From contig NC_054879.1 of the NCBI RefSeq assembly GCF_018320785.1, positions 41,840,698-41,904,697 of the forward strand: DNA of 64,000 nt, written 5' to 3'. The position numbers and the translations under genes were made by a program. The notes under the pieces were generated by a model. That model saw only the letters and a program-made list of their open reading frames with translations. It was not told the origin of the DNA and made no database searches. How positions within the stretch are numbered: the first letter of the stretch is position 1; each line of letters opens with the position of its first letter. The DNA is from Cheilinus undulatus (Eukaryota > Chordata > Actinopteri > Labriformes > Labridae). Below are positions 42,701 to 47,789 of the stretch, one piece after another.

Positions 42701-44507
42701 TAATTCCAGTATTTATATGATGATCTTTAAGTCTAGACTTCGGACAAGGGTCTACTCTCAGTCACTGTGAGCAACATAGACTACTAAAAAGCCATTACTG
42801 TAAAATAGAAATTTCATTTTTATAGGCTTTAACACAAACAAAAATGTTCAAAGCTGATTTTTAATCTCCGCCAAGGAGGTTATGTGATTGGCAGGGTTTG
42901 TTAGTTAGTTTGTTAGCAACATAACTCAGAAAGTTTATGGATGGATTTTGATGAAATTTTCAGGAAATGTCAGAAATGGCATCAGGAAGAAATAAGGCAT
43001 AAGGAAGAACTGATTAGATTTTGGGAGTGATCCGGATCATCGTCTGGATCCAGGAATTTTTTAAAGGATTCTTTACTATTGGGAGATAGGGCTAATGGTG
43101 GAGGTCTGCGTTCTCAGGGTGCTTTTCTAGTTTTTAAATAAAATCACGCTGTGAATATTTGGAATAATTAAACCAATTTCTTTTTACTTTCTACATGGAA
43201 ACTTCAGCCTGATAAACACTCCCATCCTCTCCATCAGCTGTTAGCAGGAACTGGTGCCATTTGAGCCAATACATGGGAAATTCAAGGCTGTAGTTGCTAA
43301 ATTTAAAGGTCACATATGCAAAATACACTTTTCTGGCTTCTCAAACAGAAATATGTGCCTCTGGCCTGCCCACAATACCCTCAAGGATCAGAAAAATCCA
43401 TTCCCTCCCCCCCTTCTTTCATCACCTTTTAGAAAATGTGTGCTAAAACAAGCCGTTCTCAGATTTTCCCCTCATGATGTCATGTGGGGAGTTAGCCCCG
43501 CCCCCAGGTTTGGTTGGCCCTCCCCACTTGGAAGAAAGTTCTACCCTTCTCTCCTGATCCTCTTCTCAGCTGCCAACTGAGAGCAGGATCAGGAGAGCCA
43601 CATCCATTTCCTGAGAAGGGTGGAATCAGGGGCGGGGTCAGACAGCTCATTAACATTTAAAGCCACAGACACAGAAACAGCTCATTCTGAGCAGGGCTGA
43701 AACAGAGGGGTTTTTAAACATGCAAAAATCCAGTACTGGAGAGTTTTTCCAGAGACAAACTTTACAAGCATGTTTTGGGAACTCTGACCAATATAAACTT
43801 GTTTTAAAGGGGTAAAATATGTGAGCTTTGACAAGACATTTCAGGACATTTAAGTTACAACAAGACTGAGCTAGCATGCATTTTTGATTTTTATACGTGC
43901 CATAAAATTTCAATATAAGCATAAGAGCTAGGGTTAGCTTGAATATGTTTTTGGTTGAGGACAATCTCTTTAAAAGACCTACATAAACATGCAGTGTTTG
44001 TAGAGGAAATGCGTGGTTGCACCATCTTTTCTCTTATTTGTAACCTTGAATGGTAATTCAGGCTGATGTCTGATGTGGCAGCTGATTTTATAAAAACTGA
44101 CAAGGTCATCACATAATTGTAGTGACTTTTTTTGAACAAACCCAAGCTGCTGAAAAATCTTTCCTGATTTAATTTTCCCTGGCAGGCCTACTCTCCTGCT
44201 ATCTGCCTTTTTTCTCCTTACATAAAATGTCTCGCAGATGACTGAAGACTGCAACAACCACAAATCATATTCACTTCTTCCAGTGAAGTTCGATTCATTC
44301 ATAACCAGAAGATTTCCAGAAACTTCAGTGCAGTGTATAAACCTGCTGCTGGTTAATTACCTGCCGGCTGTCCCTCTGGGAAGAGGAGGAAGAGGAGGCG
44401 CTCTTGTGAACCGGTGTGGAGGTCTTGTTGCTTGTGGTGGAGCTCCTGTCCTCTGAGCTCATGGTGCGGCCACTGGAGCCTCGCTGGTAGTGTTGGTGGT
44501 GAGACAT
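6589..44507 (-). CDS. osbpl3: Oxysterol-binding protein-related protein 3 (ORP3), 22 coding exons
   Basis: Coding exons in transcript order: 44361-44507, 33730-33852, 33281-33334, 30450-30563, 30191-30361, 27826-27970, 27540-27643, 26999-27091, 23924-24092, 20425-20555, 17720-17827, 17203-17334, 16284-16371, 12936-13189, 12379-12516, 9953-10016, 9700-9778, 9478-9622, 9235-9379, 8947-9073, 8699-8821, 6589-6700. They total 2766 nt with every junction in frame and GT-AG (921 aa; human ORP3 is 887). Domains: Ser-rich N-terminus, PH about 74-166, helical linker about 250-290, FFAT EFFDAQE 480-486, acidic FFAT-like stretch about 500-515, ORD about 545-880 with EQVSHHPP at 656-663, C-terminus ending Leu-Trp. 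Known of the family: ORP3 binds VAP through FFAT, acts at ER-plasma membrane contacts on PI4P and other lipids, and affects R-Ras and adhesion. ORP6 and ORP7 are close paralogues; linkage to cytochrome c favours osbpl3. I cannot say which teleost duplicate this is. Start chosen for its Kozak context (CCACCATGT) and because two upstream ATGs give only short uORFs. Confidence 0.95.
7352..8263 (+). mobile_element. hAT-type MITE, family A, long form, in osbpl3 intron
   Basis: Ends TAGGGCTG and CAGCCCTA, flanked by the 8-bp duplication GTTGTTAA (7344-7351 and 8264-8271). At 912 bp it is longer than the copy at 2877. It has an extra internal block around 7840-8130 that is also present in the copy at 22062. 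Sequence elsewhere in this intron (6701-7343, 8272-8698) shows nothing recognisable. Confidence 0.87.
8699..8821 (-). CDS. osbpl3: osbpl3 coding exon 21 (residues 844-884), C-terminal helix
   Basis: Encodes [20 protein letters not shown] followed by [11 protein letters not shown] and EPRFF. This long charged helix closes the ORD. Acceptor CACACAG|G, donor TTCAA|GTAAGC (phase 2). Confidence 0.96.
8947..9073 (-). CDS. osbpl3: osbpl3 coding exon 20 (residues 802-843), ORD
   Basis: Encodes [20 protein letters not shown], then [13 protein letters not shown]. The PTDSR.RPDQR block is the conserved late ORD motif. Acceptor CTTCAG|GC, donor AAAG|GTAGAG (phase 2). Confidence 0.96.
9235..9379 (-). CDS. 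osbpl3: osbpl3 coding exon 19 (residues 754-801), ORD
   Basis: Encodes [20 protein letters not shown] then [16 protein letters not shown] and CIWRPG. The LFGKWHE block is an ORD hallmark. Acceptor TTTTAG|GGA. The donor G|GTATGT leaves phase 1. Confidence 0.96.
9478..9622 (-). CDS. osbpl3: osbpl3 coding exon 18 (residues 705-753), ORD
   Basis: Encodes [20 protein letters not shown] and [12 protein letters not shown], a core ORD block nearly identical to vertebrate ORP3. Acceptor ATTCAG|G, donor AAG|GTGAAA. Confidence 0.97.
9700..9778 (-). CDS. osbpl3: osbpl3 coding exon 17 (residues 679-704), ORD
   Basis: Encodes [15 protein letters not shown] then [11 protein letters not shown], conserved ORD strands (FWGKSMEI is typical). 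It shares split codons with exons 16 and 18. Acceptor TTTTCAG|AT, donor AAG|GTAACT. Confidence 0.95.
9953..10016 (-). CDS. osbpl3: osbpl3 coding exon 16 (residues 658-678), ORP signature
   Basis: Encodes [20 protein letters not shown]. With the preceding EQ this forms the family signature EQVSHHPP, whose two His residues bind the PI4P headgroup phosphate in structurally studied ORPs. Acceptor CCCAAAG|GTG, donor CAAG|GTTGGT (weaker than most). Confidence 0.96.
10970..12302 (-). mobile_element. Tc1/mariner transposon, near full length, broken transposase
   Basis: Terminal inverted repeats of 25 bp (AGTGCCTATTAAAAGTATTC and its inverse at 12278-12302, one mismatch over 25) bound 1.33 kb inside the osbpl3 intron between exons 15 and 16. 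The minus strand holds transposase pieces, including [15 protein letters not shown] and [16 protein letters not shown], which match the Tc1 catalytic core. Stops and frame shifts split the gene over at least three frames (about 12078-11866, 11716-11534, 11592-11329), so it cannot be active. Confidence 0.85.
11329..12078 (-). pseudogene. Tc1 transposase remnant
   Basis: Reading 12078 to 11329 in several frames gives an N-terminal helix-turn-helix-like piece, then a middle piece, then the DDE region with [11 protein letters not shown] and NDPKHT. The order fits Tc1 transposase. Frame breaks disable it. It belongs to the element at 10970-12302. Confidence 0.75.
12379..12516 (-). CDS. osbpl3: osbpl3 coding exon 15 (residues 612-657), ORD
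   Basis: Encodes [20 protein letters not shown] and [12 protein letters not shown], the ORD tunnel block, and ends FFSEQ just before the SHHPP signature. Acceptor TGACAG|GTT, donor CAG|GTAAGT, phase 0 at both ends. Confidence 0.97.
12936..13189 (-). CDS. osbpl3: osbpl3 coding exon 14 (residues 527-611), start of ORD
   Basis: The longest coding exon (254 nt). It encodes [29 protein letters not shown] and [13 protein letters not shown], the first conserved block of the OSBP-related lipid-binding domain and its lid region. Acceptor TTTCCAG|TG, donor ATG|GTAACA. Confidence 0.96.
13881..14668 (+). repeat. T-rich degenerate TTTTGCCACTTT repeat, probably a hAT-derived element
   Basis: The core (about 14060-14600) is a long pyrimidine-rich array of variants of TTTTGCCACTTT on the plus strand. 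It is framed by AGTGATATTCAAC and, inverted, GTTGAGTAACACT, which look like decayed hAT ends. Open frames in it are low-complexity Phe/Leu/Ser strings and not genes. The rest of the intron (13190-16283) shows only a short TTCAA run near 15146. Confidence 0.5.
16284..16371 (-). CDS. osbpl3: osbpl3 coding exon 13 (residues 498-526), acidic linker
   Basis: Encodes [20 protein letters not shown] and a short tail ending SRQ. This acidic Ser-rich tract follows the FFAT motif as in mammalian ORP3 (DDDSYVSDISDN). Acceptor CTCACAG|GGC. The donor CAAA|GTAGGT gives phase 1. Confidence 0.92.
17203..17334 (-). CDS. osbpl3: osbpl3 coding exon 12 (residues 454-497), FFAT motif
   Basis: Encodes [20 protein letters not shown] followed by [11 protein letters not shown]. 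The core EFFDAQE (480-486) is a near-perfect FFAT motif, the VAP-binding element, preceded by an acidic/Ser flank as is usual. Acceptor CCTGCAG|GAA, donor GAG|GTACAA, phase 0. Confidence 0.96.
17720..17827 (-). CDS. osbpl3: osbpl3 coding exon 11 (residues 418-453)
   Basis: Encodes [19 protein letters not shown], matching the ORP3 segment with the RLRRIHAES motif, then [12 protein letters not shown]. Acceptor TTTTTTAG|GCC, donor GAG|GTAGGT, phase 0 at both ends. Confidence 0.93.
18224..18800 (-). repeat. Unclassified repeat with 264-bp offset direct copies and palindromes, possibly LTR-derived
   Basis: A block of about 47 bp containing TCATGTCAAG and ATCTCTCCACC occurs at 18264-18311 and again at 18528-18574. 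Between them are a TATATAAG box-like word (near 18402), the hairpin GGAGAGATAGTCTCTCC (18476-18492) and GTTACAATGTAAC (18508-18520). A third, weaker copy of the latter area starts near 18763. The layout suggests an LTR or a tandem repeat. No coding part was recognised. Confidence 0.4.
20425..20555 (-). CDS. osbpl3: osbpl3 coding exon 10 (residues 374-417)
   Basis: Encodes [20 protein letters not shown], a predicted helix aligned to the mammalian LRSAFNIMSAEREKLKQL segment, then a Gln/Asp-rich stretch and [10 protein letters not shown]. Acceptor TGCAG|TC, donor CAG|GTAATG. Confidence 0.93.
20756..21249 (+). mobile_element. TTAA-flanked MITE (piggyBac-like), copy 1
   Basis: Left end AGGTCACATATGC and right end ATATGTGACC are inverted repeats, with TTAA on both sides (20752-20755 and 21250-21253). 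TTAA duplication is typical of piggyBac-type elements. Non-coding. Two further copies lie at 36996 and 43307, all in the same orientation. Confidence 0.8.
22063..22796 (+). mobile_element. hAT-type MITE, family A, right end missing
   Basis: Left end TAGGGCTGGGCAATTTATTG matches family A. The interior (22445-22740) matches the long copy at 7352-8263. The right end is absent: sequence turns directly into the ATCC run and LINE tail at 22797, so the LINE probably inserted into or replaced it. Confidence 0.75.
22797..23163 (-). mobile_element. LINE 3' end (L2/Maui-like) with ATCC microsatellite tail
   Basis: An ATCC run (22797-22823) followed by the well-known fish segment with GGAGCCTATCCCAGCTGTCA, GAGAGGCGGGGTACACCCTG and AACATGCAAACTCCACATAG. 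The tetranucleotide tail marks the LINE 3' end, so the element points to the minus strand and is 5' truncated. Family naming is from memory of similar fish repeats. Confidence 0.7.
23924..24092 (-). CDS. osbpl3: osbpl3 coding exon 9 (residues 318-373)
   Basis: Begins [19 protein letters not shown]; the [11 protein letters not shown] string is diagnostic of ORP3/6/7. It continues to [11 protein letters not shown]. Acceptor CTCTAG|GTC. The donor AAAG|GTGGGC leaves phase 1. Confidence 0.93.
25078..26515. mobile_element. hAT-type non-autonomous element, 1.44 kb, with 8-bp target duplication
   Basis: Ends TGGGGATGGGTACC and GGTCCCCATCCCTA form an inverted repeat, flanked on both sides by AGGGACAA (25070-25077 and 26516-26523). 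The ends are rich in GGTACC-type words (about 25085-25185 and 26430-26485). The 125-codon open frame at 25411-25788 has no transposase motif and is taken as chance. Confidence 0.85.
26999..27091 (-). CDS. osbpl3: osbpl3 coding exon 8 (residues 287-317), basic patch
   Basis: Encodes [20 protein letters not shown], clearly the ORP3 KKEKR...RRWR...GKDAK patch. The donor CAG|GTACTA is good. The best in-frame acceptor is GCTGCAAAG|ACC, which has a poor pyrimidine tract. An alternative in-frame AG lies 21 nt inside the exon (TCAAAG|AAA). The start is therefore less certain than elsewhere. Confidence 0.8.
27540..27643 (-). CDS. osbpl3: osbpl3 coding exon 7 (residues 252-286), helical linker
   Basis: Encodes a heptad-like Leu-rich helix ([20 protein letters not shown]) followed by ILQRTQSAP. 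This matches the coiled-coil-like segment of ORP3 before the basic patch. Acceptor TTTTCAG|AG, donor CAG|GTAGAG, ending in phase 0. Confidence 0.92.
27826..27970 (-). CDS. osbpl3: osbpl3 coding exon 6 (residues 204-251), linker
   Basis: Low-complexity Ser/Pro/Asn linker followed by [18 protein letters not shown], the counterpart of the mammalian WLQSSEDMEKC helix. Acceptor CCTACAG|CAG. The donor G|GTAAGC leaves a split codon (phase 1) completed by exon 7. Confidence 0.9.
28531..28860 (+). mobile_element. hAT-like fragment, family C (GCAGTGGTTCTCAA end)
   Basis: Starts GCAGTGGTTCTCAACATGGA, followed by the GGGGTTGCGAGACACTGAG box shared with 40515 and, inverted, 50860-50923. The interior is TTGCCACTT-rich, like the region at 14060. 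No right end found. Confidence 0.6.
29445..29718 (+). mobile_element. tRNA-derived SINE
   Basis: The 5' part has a box A-like GGATCAGCGGTAGAG (from 29454) and a box B-like GGAGTTTGATCCT (29494-29506), the spacing of a tRNA promoter. It is followed by the fish SINE body (CCTTGGGAAAGACACCTAAG, then GTGAAAGGG...). The cloverleaf is degraded, so this is not a tRNA gene. Confidence 0.7.
30191..30361 (-). CDS. osbpl3: osbpl3 coding exon 5 (residues 147-203), end of PH domain and linker
   Basis: Begins [20 protein letters not shown], the final PH helix with its invariant Trp and the LRHHR motif of this subfamily. It continues into a Pro/Ala-rich linker ([14 protein letters not shown]). Acceptor CTACAG|GTC, donor AAG|GTGAGC, phase 0. 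The linker shows little similarity to the mammalian one. Confidence 0.95.
30450..30563 (-). CDS. osbpl3: osbpl3 coding exon 4 (residues 109-146), PH domain
   Basis: Encodes the PH segment with [18 protein letters not shown] and [13 protein letters not shown], typical of ORP3/6/7. Acceptor GCATTAG|ATC, donor AAG|GTAATG, phase 0 at both ends. Confidence 0.95.
31492..31898. mobile_element. TTAA-flanked MITE, second family
   Basis: Left end AGGGATATTTC and, inverted, AGGGTTATTTCCC at the right, each bordered by TTAA (31488-31491 and 31899-31902). 407 bp, non-coding. Its interior does not resemble the family at 20756. Confidence 0.65.
32230..32567 (+). mobile_element. hAT-type MITE, family A, 5' truncated
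   Basis: Starts after a long T run and matches the family A interior (ACAAAAATCCTACTTTTC, then AATTGCAGTATTGGGG). It ends near TTTCAGCCCTT. The left terminal repeat is missing. The rest of this intron from 32568 to 33280 shows nothing recognisable. Confidence 0.6.
33281..33334 (-). CDS. osbpl3: osbpl3 coding exon 3 (residues 91-108), PH domain
   Basis: A 54-nt phase-0 exon encoding [18 protein letters not shown], which continues the KGWHK-RFF motif of the ORP3/6/7 PH domain. Acceptor CTGCAG|CGG, donor GAT|GTAAGT. At 18 codons it is too short to be noticed as an open frame by itself. Confidence 0.95.
33730..33852 (-). CDS. osbpl3: osbpl3 coding exon 2 (residues 50-90), start of PH domain
   Basis: Acceptor CTCTGCAG|GAG and donor AAG|GTAAGA, phase 0 at both ends. 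It encodes SWEIIEGLK, then the first PH strands with the basic [12 protein letters not shown] stretch, whose Lys/Arg residues are the usual phosphoinositide-contact positions in PH domains. Confidence 0.95.
33853..36140. other. Part of first large osbpl3 intron, little recognisable
   Basis: No exon or complete repeat seen. A short stretch at 34420-34460 (GGTTCCCGGACCCCAGGTTG, then GGGAACCAATG) resembles hAT termini and may be a decayed fragment. Confidence 0.45.
36145..36660 (+). mobile_element. hAT-type MITE, family A, complete length, no clear duplication
   Basis: Left AGGCTGGGCAATTAATCGCA and right TTTCAGCCCTA match family A ends. The flanks (ACAATGGA and GTGCATTA) do not match, so the target duplication has decayed or the left edge is altered. 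Confidence 0.7.
36996..37465 (+). mobile_element. TTAA-flanked MITE (piggyBac-like), copy 2
   Basis: AGGGGACATATTATGC at the left and GTGTTCCCT at the right, with TTAA at 36992-36995 and 37466-37469 (the last T of the right end overlaps). Its interior shares AAGCCGTTCTCAGATTTTCC and the ATGATGTCATGTGG block with copies 1 and 3. Confidence 0.78.
37470..39957. other. Intron sequence, no element bounded
   Basis: No exon recognised. About 38950-39110 holds a minus-strand Gly-rich stretch discussed under findings. The remainder is AT-rich and featureless. Confidence 0.45.
39966..40491 (+). mobile_element. hAT-type MITE, family B, with 8-bp target duplication
   Basis: TAGGGGTGGGA and TCCCACCCCTA are perfect 11-bp inverted repeats, flanked by ACAAATAC on both sides (39958-39965 and 40492-40499). 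526 bp. Subterminal sequences are rich in AATATCG/GATATTG words. Confidence 0.88.
40515..41278 (+). mobile_element. hAT-like fragment, family C, split by a nested element
   Basis: Left end CAGTGGTTCCCAAATGAGGG, then GGTCACGAGACACTGAG. The family sequence resumes at 41188 with TGAGTGGGGGTCGCAAGATG after the insertion at 40569-41187. It stops where the inverted family B copy starts. Confidence 0.65.
40569..41187. mobile_element. Nested MITE with GTCC..GTC termini and CTGAG flanks
   Basis: Left GTCCCGTCGATACGGAGAC and inverted right GCCCTGTCCACATGGAGTC pair over most positions. CTGAG borders both ends (40564-40568 and 41188-41192), consistent with a 5-bp target duplication. 619 bp, non-coding. 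Its GC and CpG content is higher than that of the surrounding intron. Confidence 0.7.
41280..41600 (-). mobile_element. hAT-type MITE, family B, inverted and truncated
   Basis: Starts TAGGGGTGGGAATC and continues as the reverse complement of the 40170-40491 part of the family B copy (shared words such as CCATGTTTGT and CATGTAGCA). The other end is missing. Confidence 0.65.
41601..42855. other. Intron sequence without recognised features
   Basis: No exon or repeat recognised. An open frame at 41975-42295 has no domain and shows no splice logic. Confidence 0.45.
42860..43135 (+). repeat. Widespread animal repeat (CGCCAAGGAGGTTATG type)
   Basis: Begins CGCCAAGGAGGTTATGTGAT and contains TTTGTTAGCAACATAACTCA, ATGGATGGATTTTGATGAAA and GATCCGGATCATC. 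I recall this repeat from many animal genomes. Boundaries are approximate and it has no coding capacity here. Confidence 0.55.
43307..43827 (+). mobile_element. TTAA-flanked MITE (piggyBac-like), copy 3
   Basis: Left TTAA at 43303-43306 followed by AGGTCACATATGC. The right end ATATGTGAGCTTTGAC has lost the second TTAA by substitution. The interior matches copies 1 and 2. Confidence 0.75.
44361..44507 (-). CDS. osbpl3: osbpl3 coding exon 1 (residues 1-49)
   Basis: It starts MSHHQHYQ and is very rich in Ser and Thr, including a run of six Ser at the end of a basic patch. It ends SQRDSRQ in phase 0 at CAG|GTAATT. The end of this exon joined to the next (SRQ-EADSWE) resembles the human SRQDSWE junction, which supports both the start and the splice. 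The tract is probably disordered and phosphorylated (inference). Confidence 0.9.
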
Positions 44508-44589
44508 GGTGGACCTCCCTCAGCGCTGGGACCCGTAGATCAGGTGCATCCTCTGACACTCTCTCTCACTCTTGCTGCTTGATGCTCAT
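44508..44589 (-). promoter_or_regulatory. osbpl3: osbpl3 5'UTR segment with two upstream ORFs
   Basis: A splice acceptor GGTTTTTTTAG precedes 44589, so coding exon 1 carries 82 nt of leader. Two small uORFs sit in it: 44566-44589 (7 codons, MSIKQQE) and 44520-44549 (9 codons, MHLIYGSQR). The second stops 12 nt before the main ATG. uORFs of this kind usually lower translation of the main frame; that effect is inferred here. Confidence 0.65.
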
Positions 44590-45907
44590 CTAAAAAAACC
44601 ACAACATCAAGAGTTAGCAATCACACCAGCGCTGTTGTTTACAACAGATGCAGAGACAACGTGTCATTGATCACACAACCCTTCATTTGGTTTATTTCCT
44701 GAAGAAATGAGTGTCTGGGCCTCTTCCCTGCTATCAAATTGTCTCCCATCAACTTTAATATGTTAATCGAAATTGAGATGCTCTGTCTAGACATGCTGAG
44801 CTTTACTTTAAAGGCTGGGTCTTTAAGATCCTTCTTGTAAAGTGTGCTTGATTTAAGCTTTTTGTTAGGTTTGCTGTGAAACTGATGATGGAAACCCTCC
44901 CACTTCAGACGCTGAAACAAATAAGGGTAATTATTCACCTTAGCTGATTTCTAACTTTGAGCCTTCCATTTACGATAACATTGCAAGAACTGCATTCTGG
45001 TTGATCTTAAGAGATTAATCCTAATGACAGCAAATTAATCAGCAGCTTTTAAACACTTAAAACTTAAGGTTTGGAACTGTTTGATAGTATTTGTTGATCT
45101 CATCTTTTACTCTAAATGTGAGAAATTTGGTATACCAACCTGTACACCTGAATTCAGTTGGCCAAATTTGCAATAATCTTTTATGTGATCATTATTTCAA
45201 TGATCAGTGGTTTCCATAAGTACCAACAAAAAAGAATAAAATATCTTCAGCCATATTTTTACCTAAAAATGCTGTGACTGAAAAAGAGAGAACAGCACCG
45301 GTCTGTCAAAATTCACAGGTTGTTAGGGCACTGATAGCCTGGTGGTTTGGAGGCTGTAGCCCTCGAAGAGGGCGTCTCATGTCCAGGTCCAATGTGGCCC
45401 CTTTCCTACATGTAATTCCTCACTCTTACCAAATTTCTAATTCTATCTACTTTGCTCTATTTTAAGTGAAAACTGAGATGGGACATTTAAAAATCAAATC
45501 AAGACTTAATTTACTTTAAAACCCAAATTATATTAAAATAGTTTTCTTTGCATTTTTGCCAAGTAAACAAAAAATAAACAAAATATGGTGCCGATGTTCA
45601 GGTTCTGATATCCTTCAAATTCCCCATTTTTCACCTTCAAATTTTAAAATTCTGATATAACGACAGCCCTACGTCTGAGTAAAGTCTCTGTCTCTGCTAA
45701 AGAAGATTGAGCTCATCCTATAGGACTAATGCAACATAAATCCTTCACCATCTAATGACCTCCATGTTAATGGTGGCAATTAAGGGAGGATGCTCTGTCA
45801 ATATCAGAGGCATGGACAGCTCAGCTAAACGCTAACACACTAGATTATACAATATCTTCTTTTTTCACTCATGAACTGGCAGTGGAGACCATATCTTGAA
45901 TAAACTC
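44590..45907. other. Presumed 5'UTR intron of osbpl3, proximal part
   Basis: No exon, repeat or RNA gene recognised. A 99-codon minus-strand frame at 44639-44938 lies directly upstream of the 5'UTR acceptor. It has no domain and is not linked to it by splice sites. Confidence 0.45.
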
Positions 45908-46334
45908 ACTTCTGGGCAATTAATTAAAAATTAGATTAAATCGGAATTTTCAAATCACAGAAGGTGCAATAGTTCTTTAAACTGAAATTTGTGTCAAAAT
46001 AGCAGTTTAAAACTTTTTTGCTACACCAGATGTTATTCACTACATATCATCATTGAATAAGAATGACCACTCCCTTCAGAAAACAATTCATATTCAATTT
46101 GCAATACATGTCAAAATCATCACAATTAGATATTTTTCAAATTTGCTTAGCCAAAGTTTAATCTAGTATTGTGTTGGTTTAAATATAGAATGATTTATTG
46201 CTAGTTTTTTTTTGTTTGTTTTTTTGGAAAATACATGAGACTTGGAACCTAAGAAATAGTTGCATGTCAAATCTTAATTGCAATATTGGGGGGAAAAATG
46301 CGATTACGTTATTTTTCCAAATTGTTCATCCCTA
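45908..46334 (+). mobile_element. hAT-type MITE, family A, degraded copy
   Basis: Left CTGGGCAATTAATTAAAAAT and right GTTCATCCCTA are mutated family A ends. The interior matches AATCACAGAAGGTGCAATA. No target duplication is visible. Confidence 0.6.
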
Positions 46335-46351
46335 CTTCAAAGTAACTTTAA

Positions 46352-47037
46352 AGTCCCTGTAAATTGATAAAAAAAATCTATTTTAGTTTTTTGTATGACA
46401 GGCAACAGTGTTGTGAATCACCAGGCCAAATTTCAGTCATGAAAACATTGCTAAGTTTATAAAATCAAGCTTCAAAGTCATAAAAAACGTGGCTTTAATA
46501 TGTGCTCAGTTGACCGAGCTGAAGCCACGCCCACTCAGGAGAAATACGTTCCTCTAAAATAAAATAAATTCTTCTGATCAGAGTGCAGCTGCCTGGCTCA
46601 GAAGTTGGGGATTATATTTACTGTTTTCTGGTACAAATGTCTCTGTTATGATGCTTTTAATGACCTGTAGTCCACCGCAGTTGATAGATTTGGGAAACTT
46701 ACCTCACAATGAACAAAAATGCCGCATGTAACTGGCTGTTAACTTTTAATGGAAGCAGTGACATCAGCTAACAACAGACTGTACTGATATGAATAGCTCT
46801 TTGTTGTAACGTTAGGGGGGTGGGTTGATTCCCAATCAAGACCGGTGATGTAATGAGCTCAAATGTTTGCCCAGCTCAAATTAAACCAAGCCAGGAAAGA
46901 GGTGAACAGCTTTCTAATGGTCTAAATCTAAAATTCAGTCACCCATAGATCTCAGTGTTTTCACATGTTTACAGCAACATTATTCAAACATATCTAGGGT
47001 GTTGAAACACAAAGTTTGGATTTCACTTTACAGGGAC
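46352..47037. mobile_element. TTAA-flanked MITE, third family
   Basis: Left AGTCCCTGTAAA and right TTTACAGGGAC form an inverted repeat, bordered by TTAA at 46348-46351 and 47038-47041. 686 bp, non-coding. It lies just 17 bp after a family A hAT copy. Confidence 0.72.
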
Positions 47038-47677
47038 TTAACCTTCATGTTCAGGTAGAGAAGCACAGCTCTGGTTTTAGTCATTAGTCATGGCAGAGCA
47101 GCGCTCCATGCTGACACTATTGATAACATCTGCAATGGTGCTGTGTAATTGTCTGATGCCCAGGAGGTCTCAACAATGATAAAACATACGTATACTGCAA
47201 GATAACAGAGAATAAATAGATAGACAAACTCTGTTCAATTCAGAAAAAGACACATGGTGAGATACTGAAGGTATTACAGGGCCGTCACAAGGATATTAGA
47301 TAAAAATAGTTGTTTTATTGTAACTGGAGCCACATGCCAATAAAAGTCCCATGGTTGGTCAAGAAGAAAGGGTAGAAATGTCATAAAAAGGACCAAGCAT
47401 GCACCTTTGACCTCCAAAATCGAATCTGTTTTTCCATAAATTTAAGTAACTGCAGAATACTGTTATCTTTGGGTATCAGATTGTTTTTCATAAAGAAATT
47501 ACATTTTTAATATCTATTTGTAAATTCTAAAACATGTAAACAATTTCAAGTTGTAAGAGTAGTAGTGGTAGTATTTTGCTTACAATATGCCTTGACAGCT
47601 ATGGAAAACTTTTATCCTTATCCTTGCCTTGAACATACATAATTCTGTAGATTGCACTGATTGCACTAGACTCTTTA

Positions 47678-47759
47678 CACACGTGGACAAAATTACTTTT
47701 GTCAGATTCAAGTTATTTCTGTGGGTACCAACAATTTTGTCCACGTGTGTATAACTTAC
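47678..47759. mobile_element. 82-bp Tc1/mariner MITE
   Basis: Perfect inverted repeats (CACACGTGGACAAAATT at the left and its inverse at the right) separated by about 48 bp, with TA on each side (47676-47677 and 47760-47761). This is the structure of a deletion derivative of a Tc1-type element. Confidence 0.8.
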
Positions 47760-47789
47760 TTAATGCTATCGAGTTATAGGTTTGTATCC

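Noticed and set aside
6589..44507. osbpl6 or osbpl7 as the identity of the large gene
   Set aside because: Sequence blocks fit the whole ORP3/6/7 subfamily, but the adjacent cycs gene and the N-terminal SRQ-SWE junction fit osbpl3 best. A tree would be decisive.
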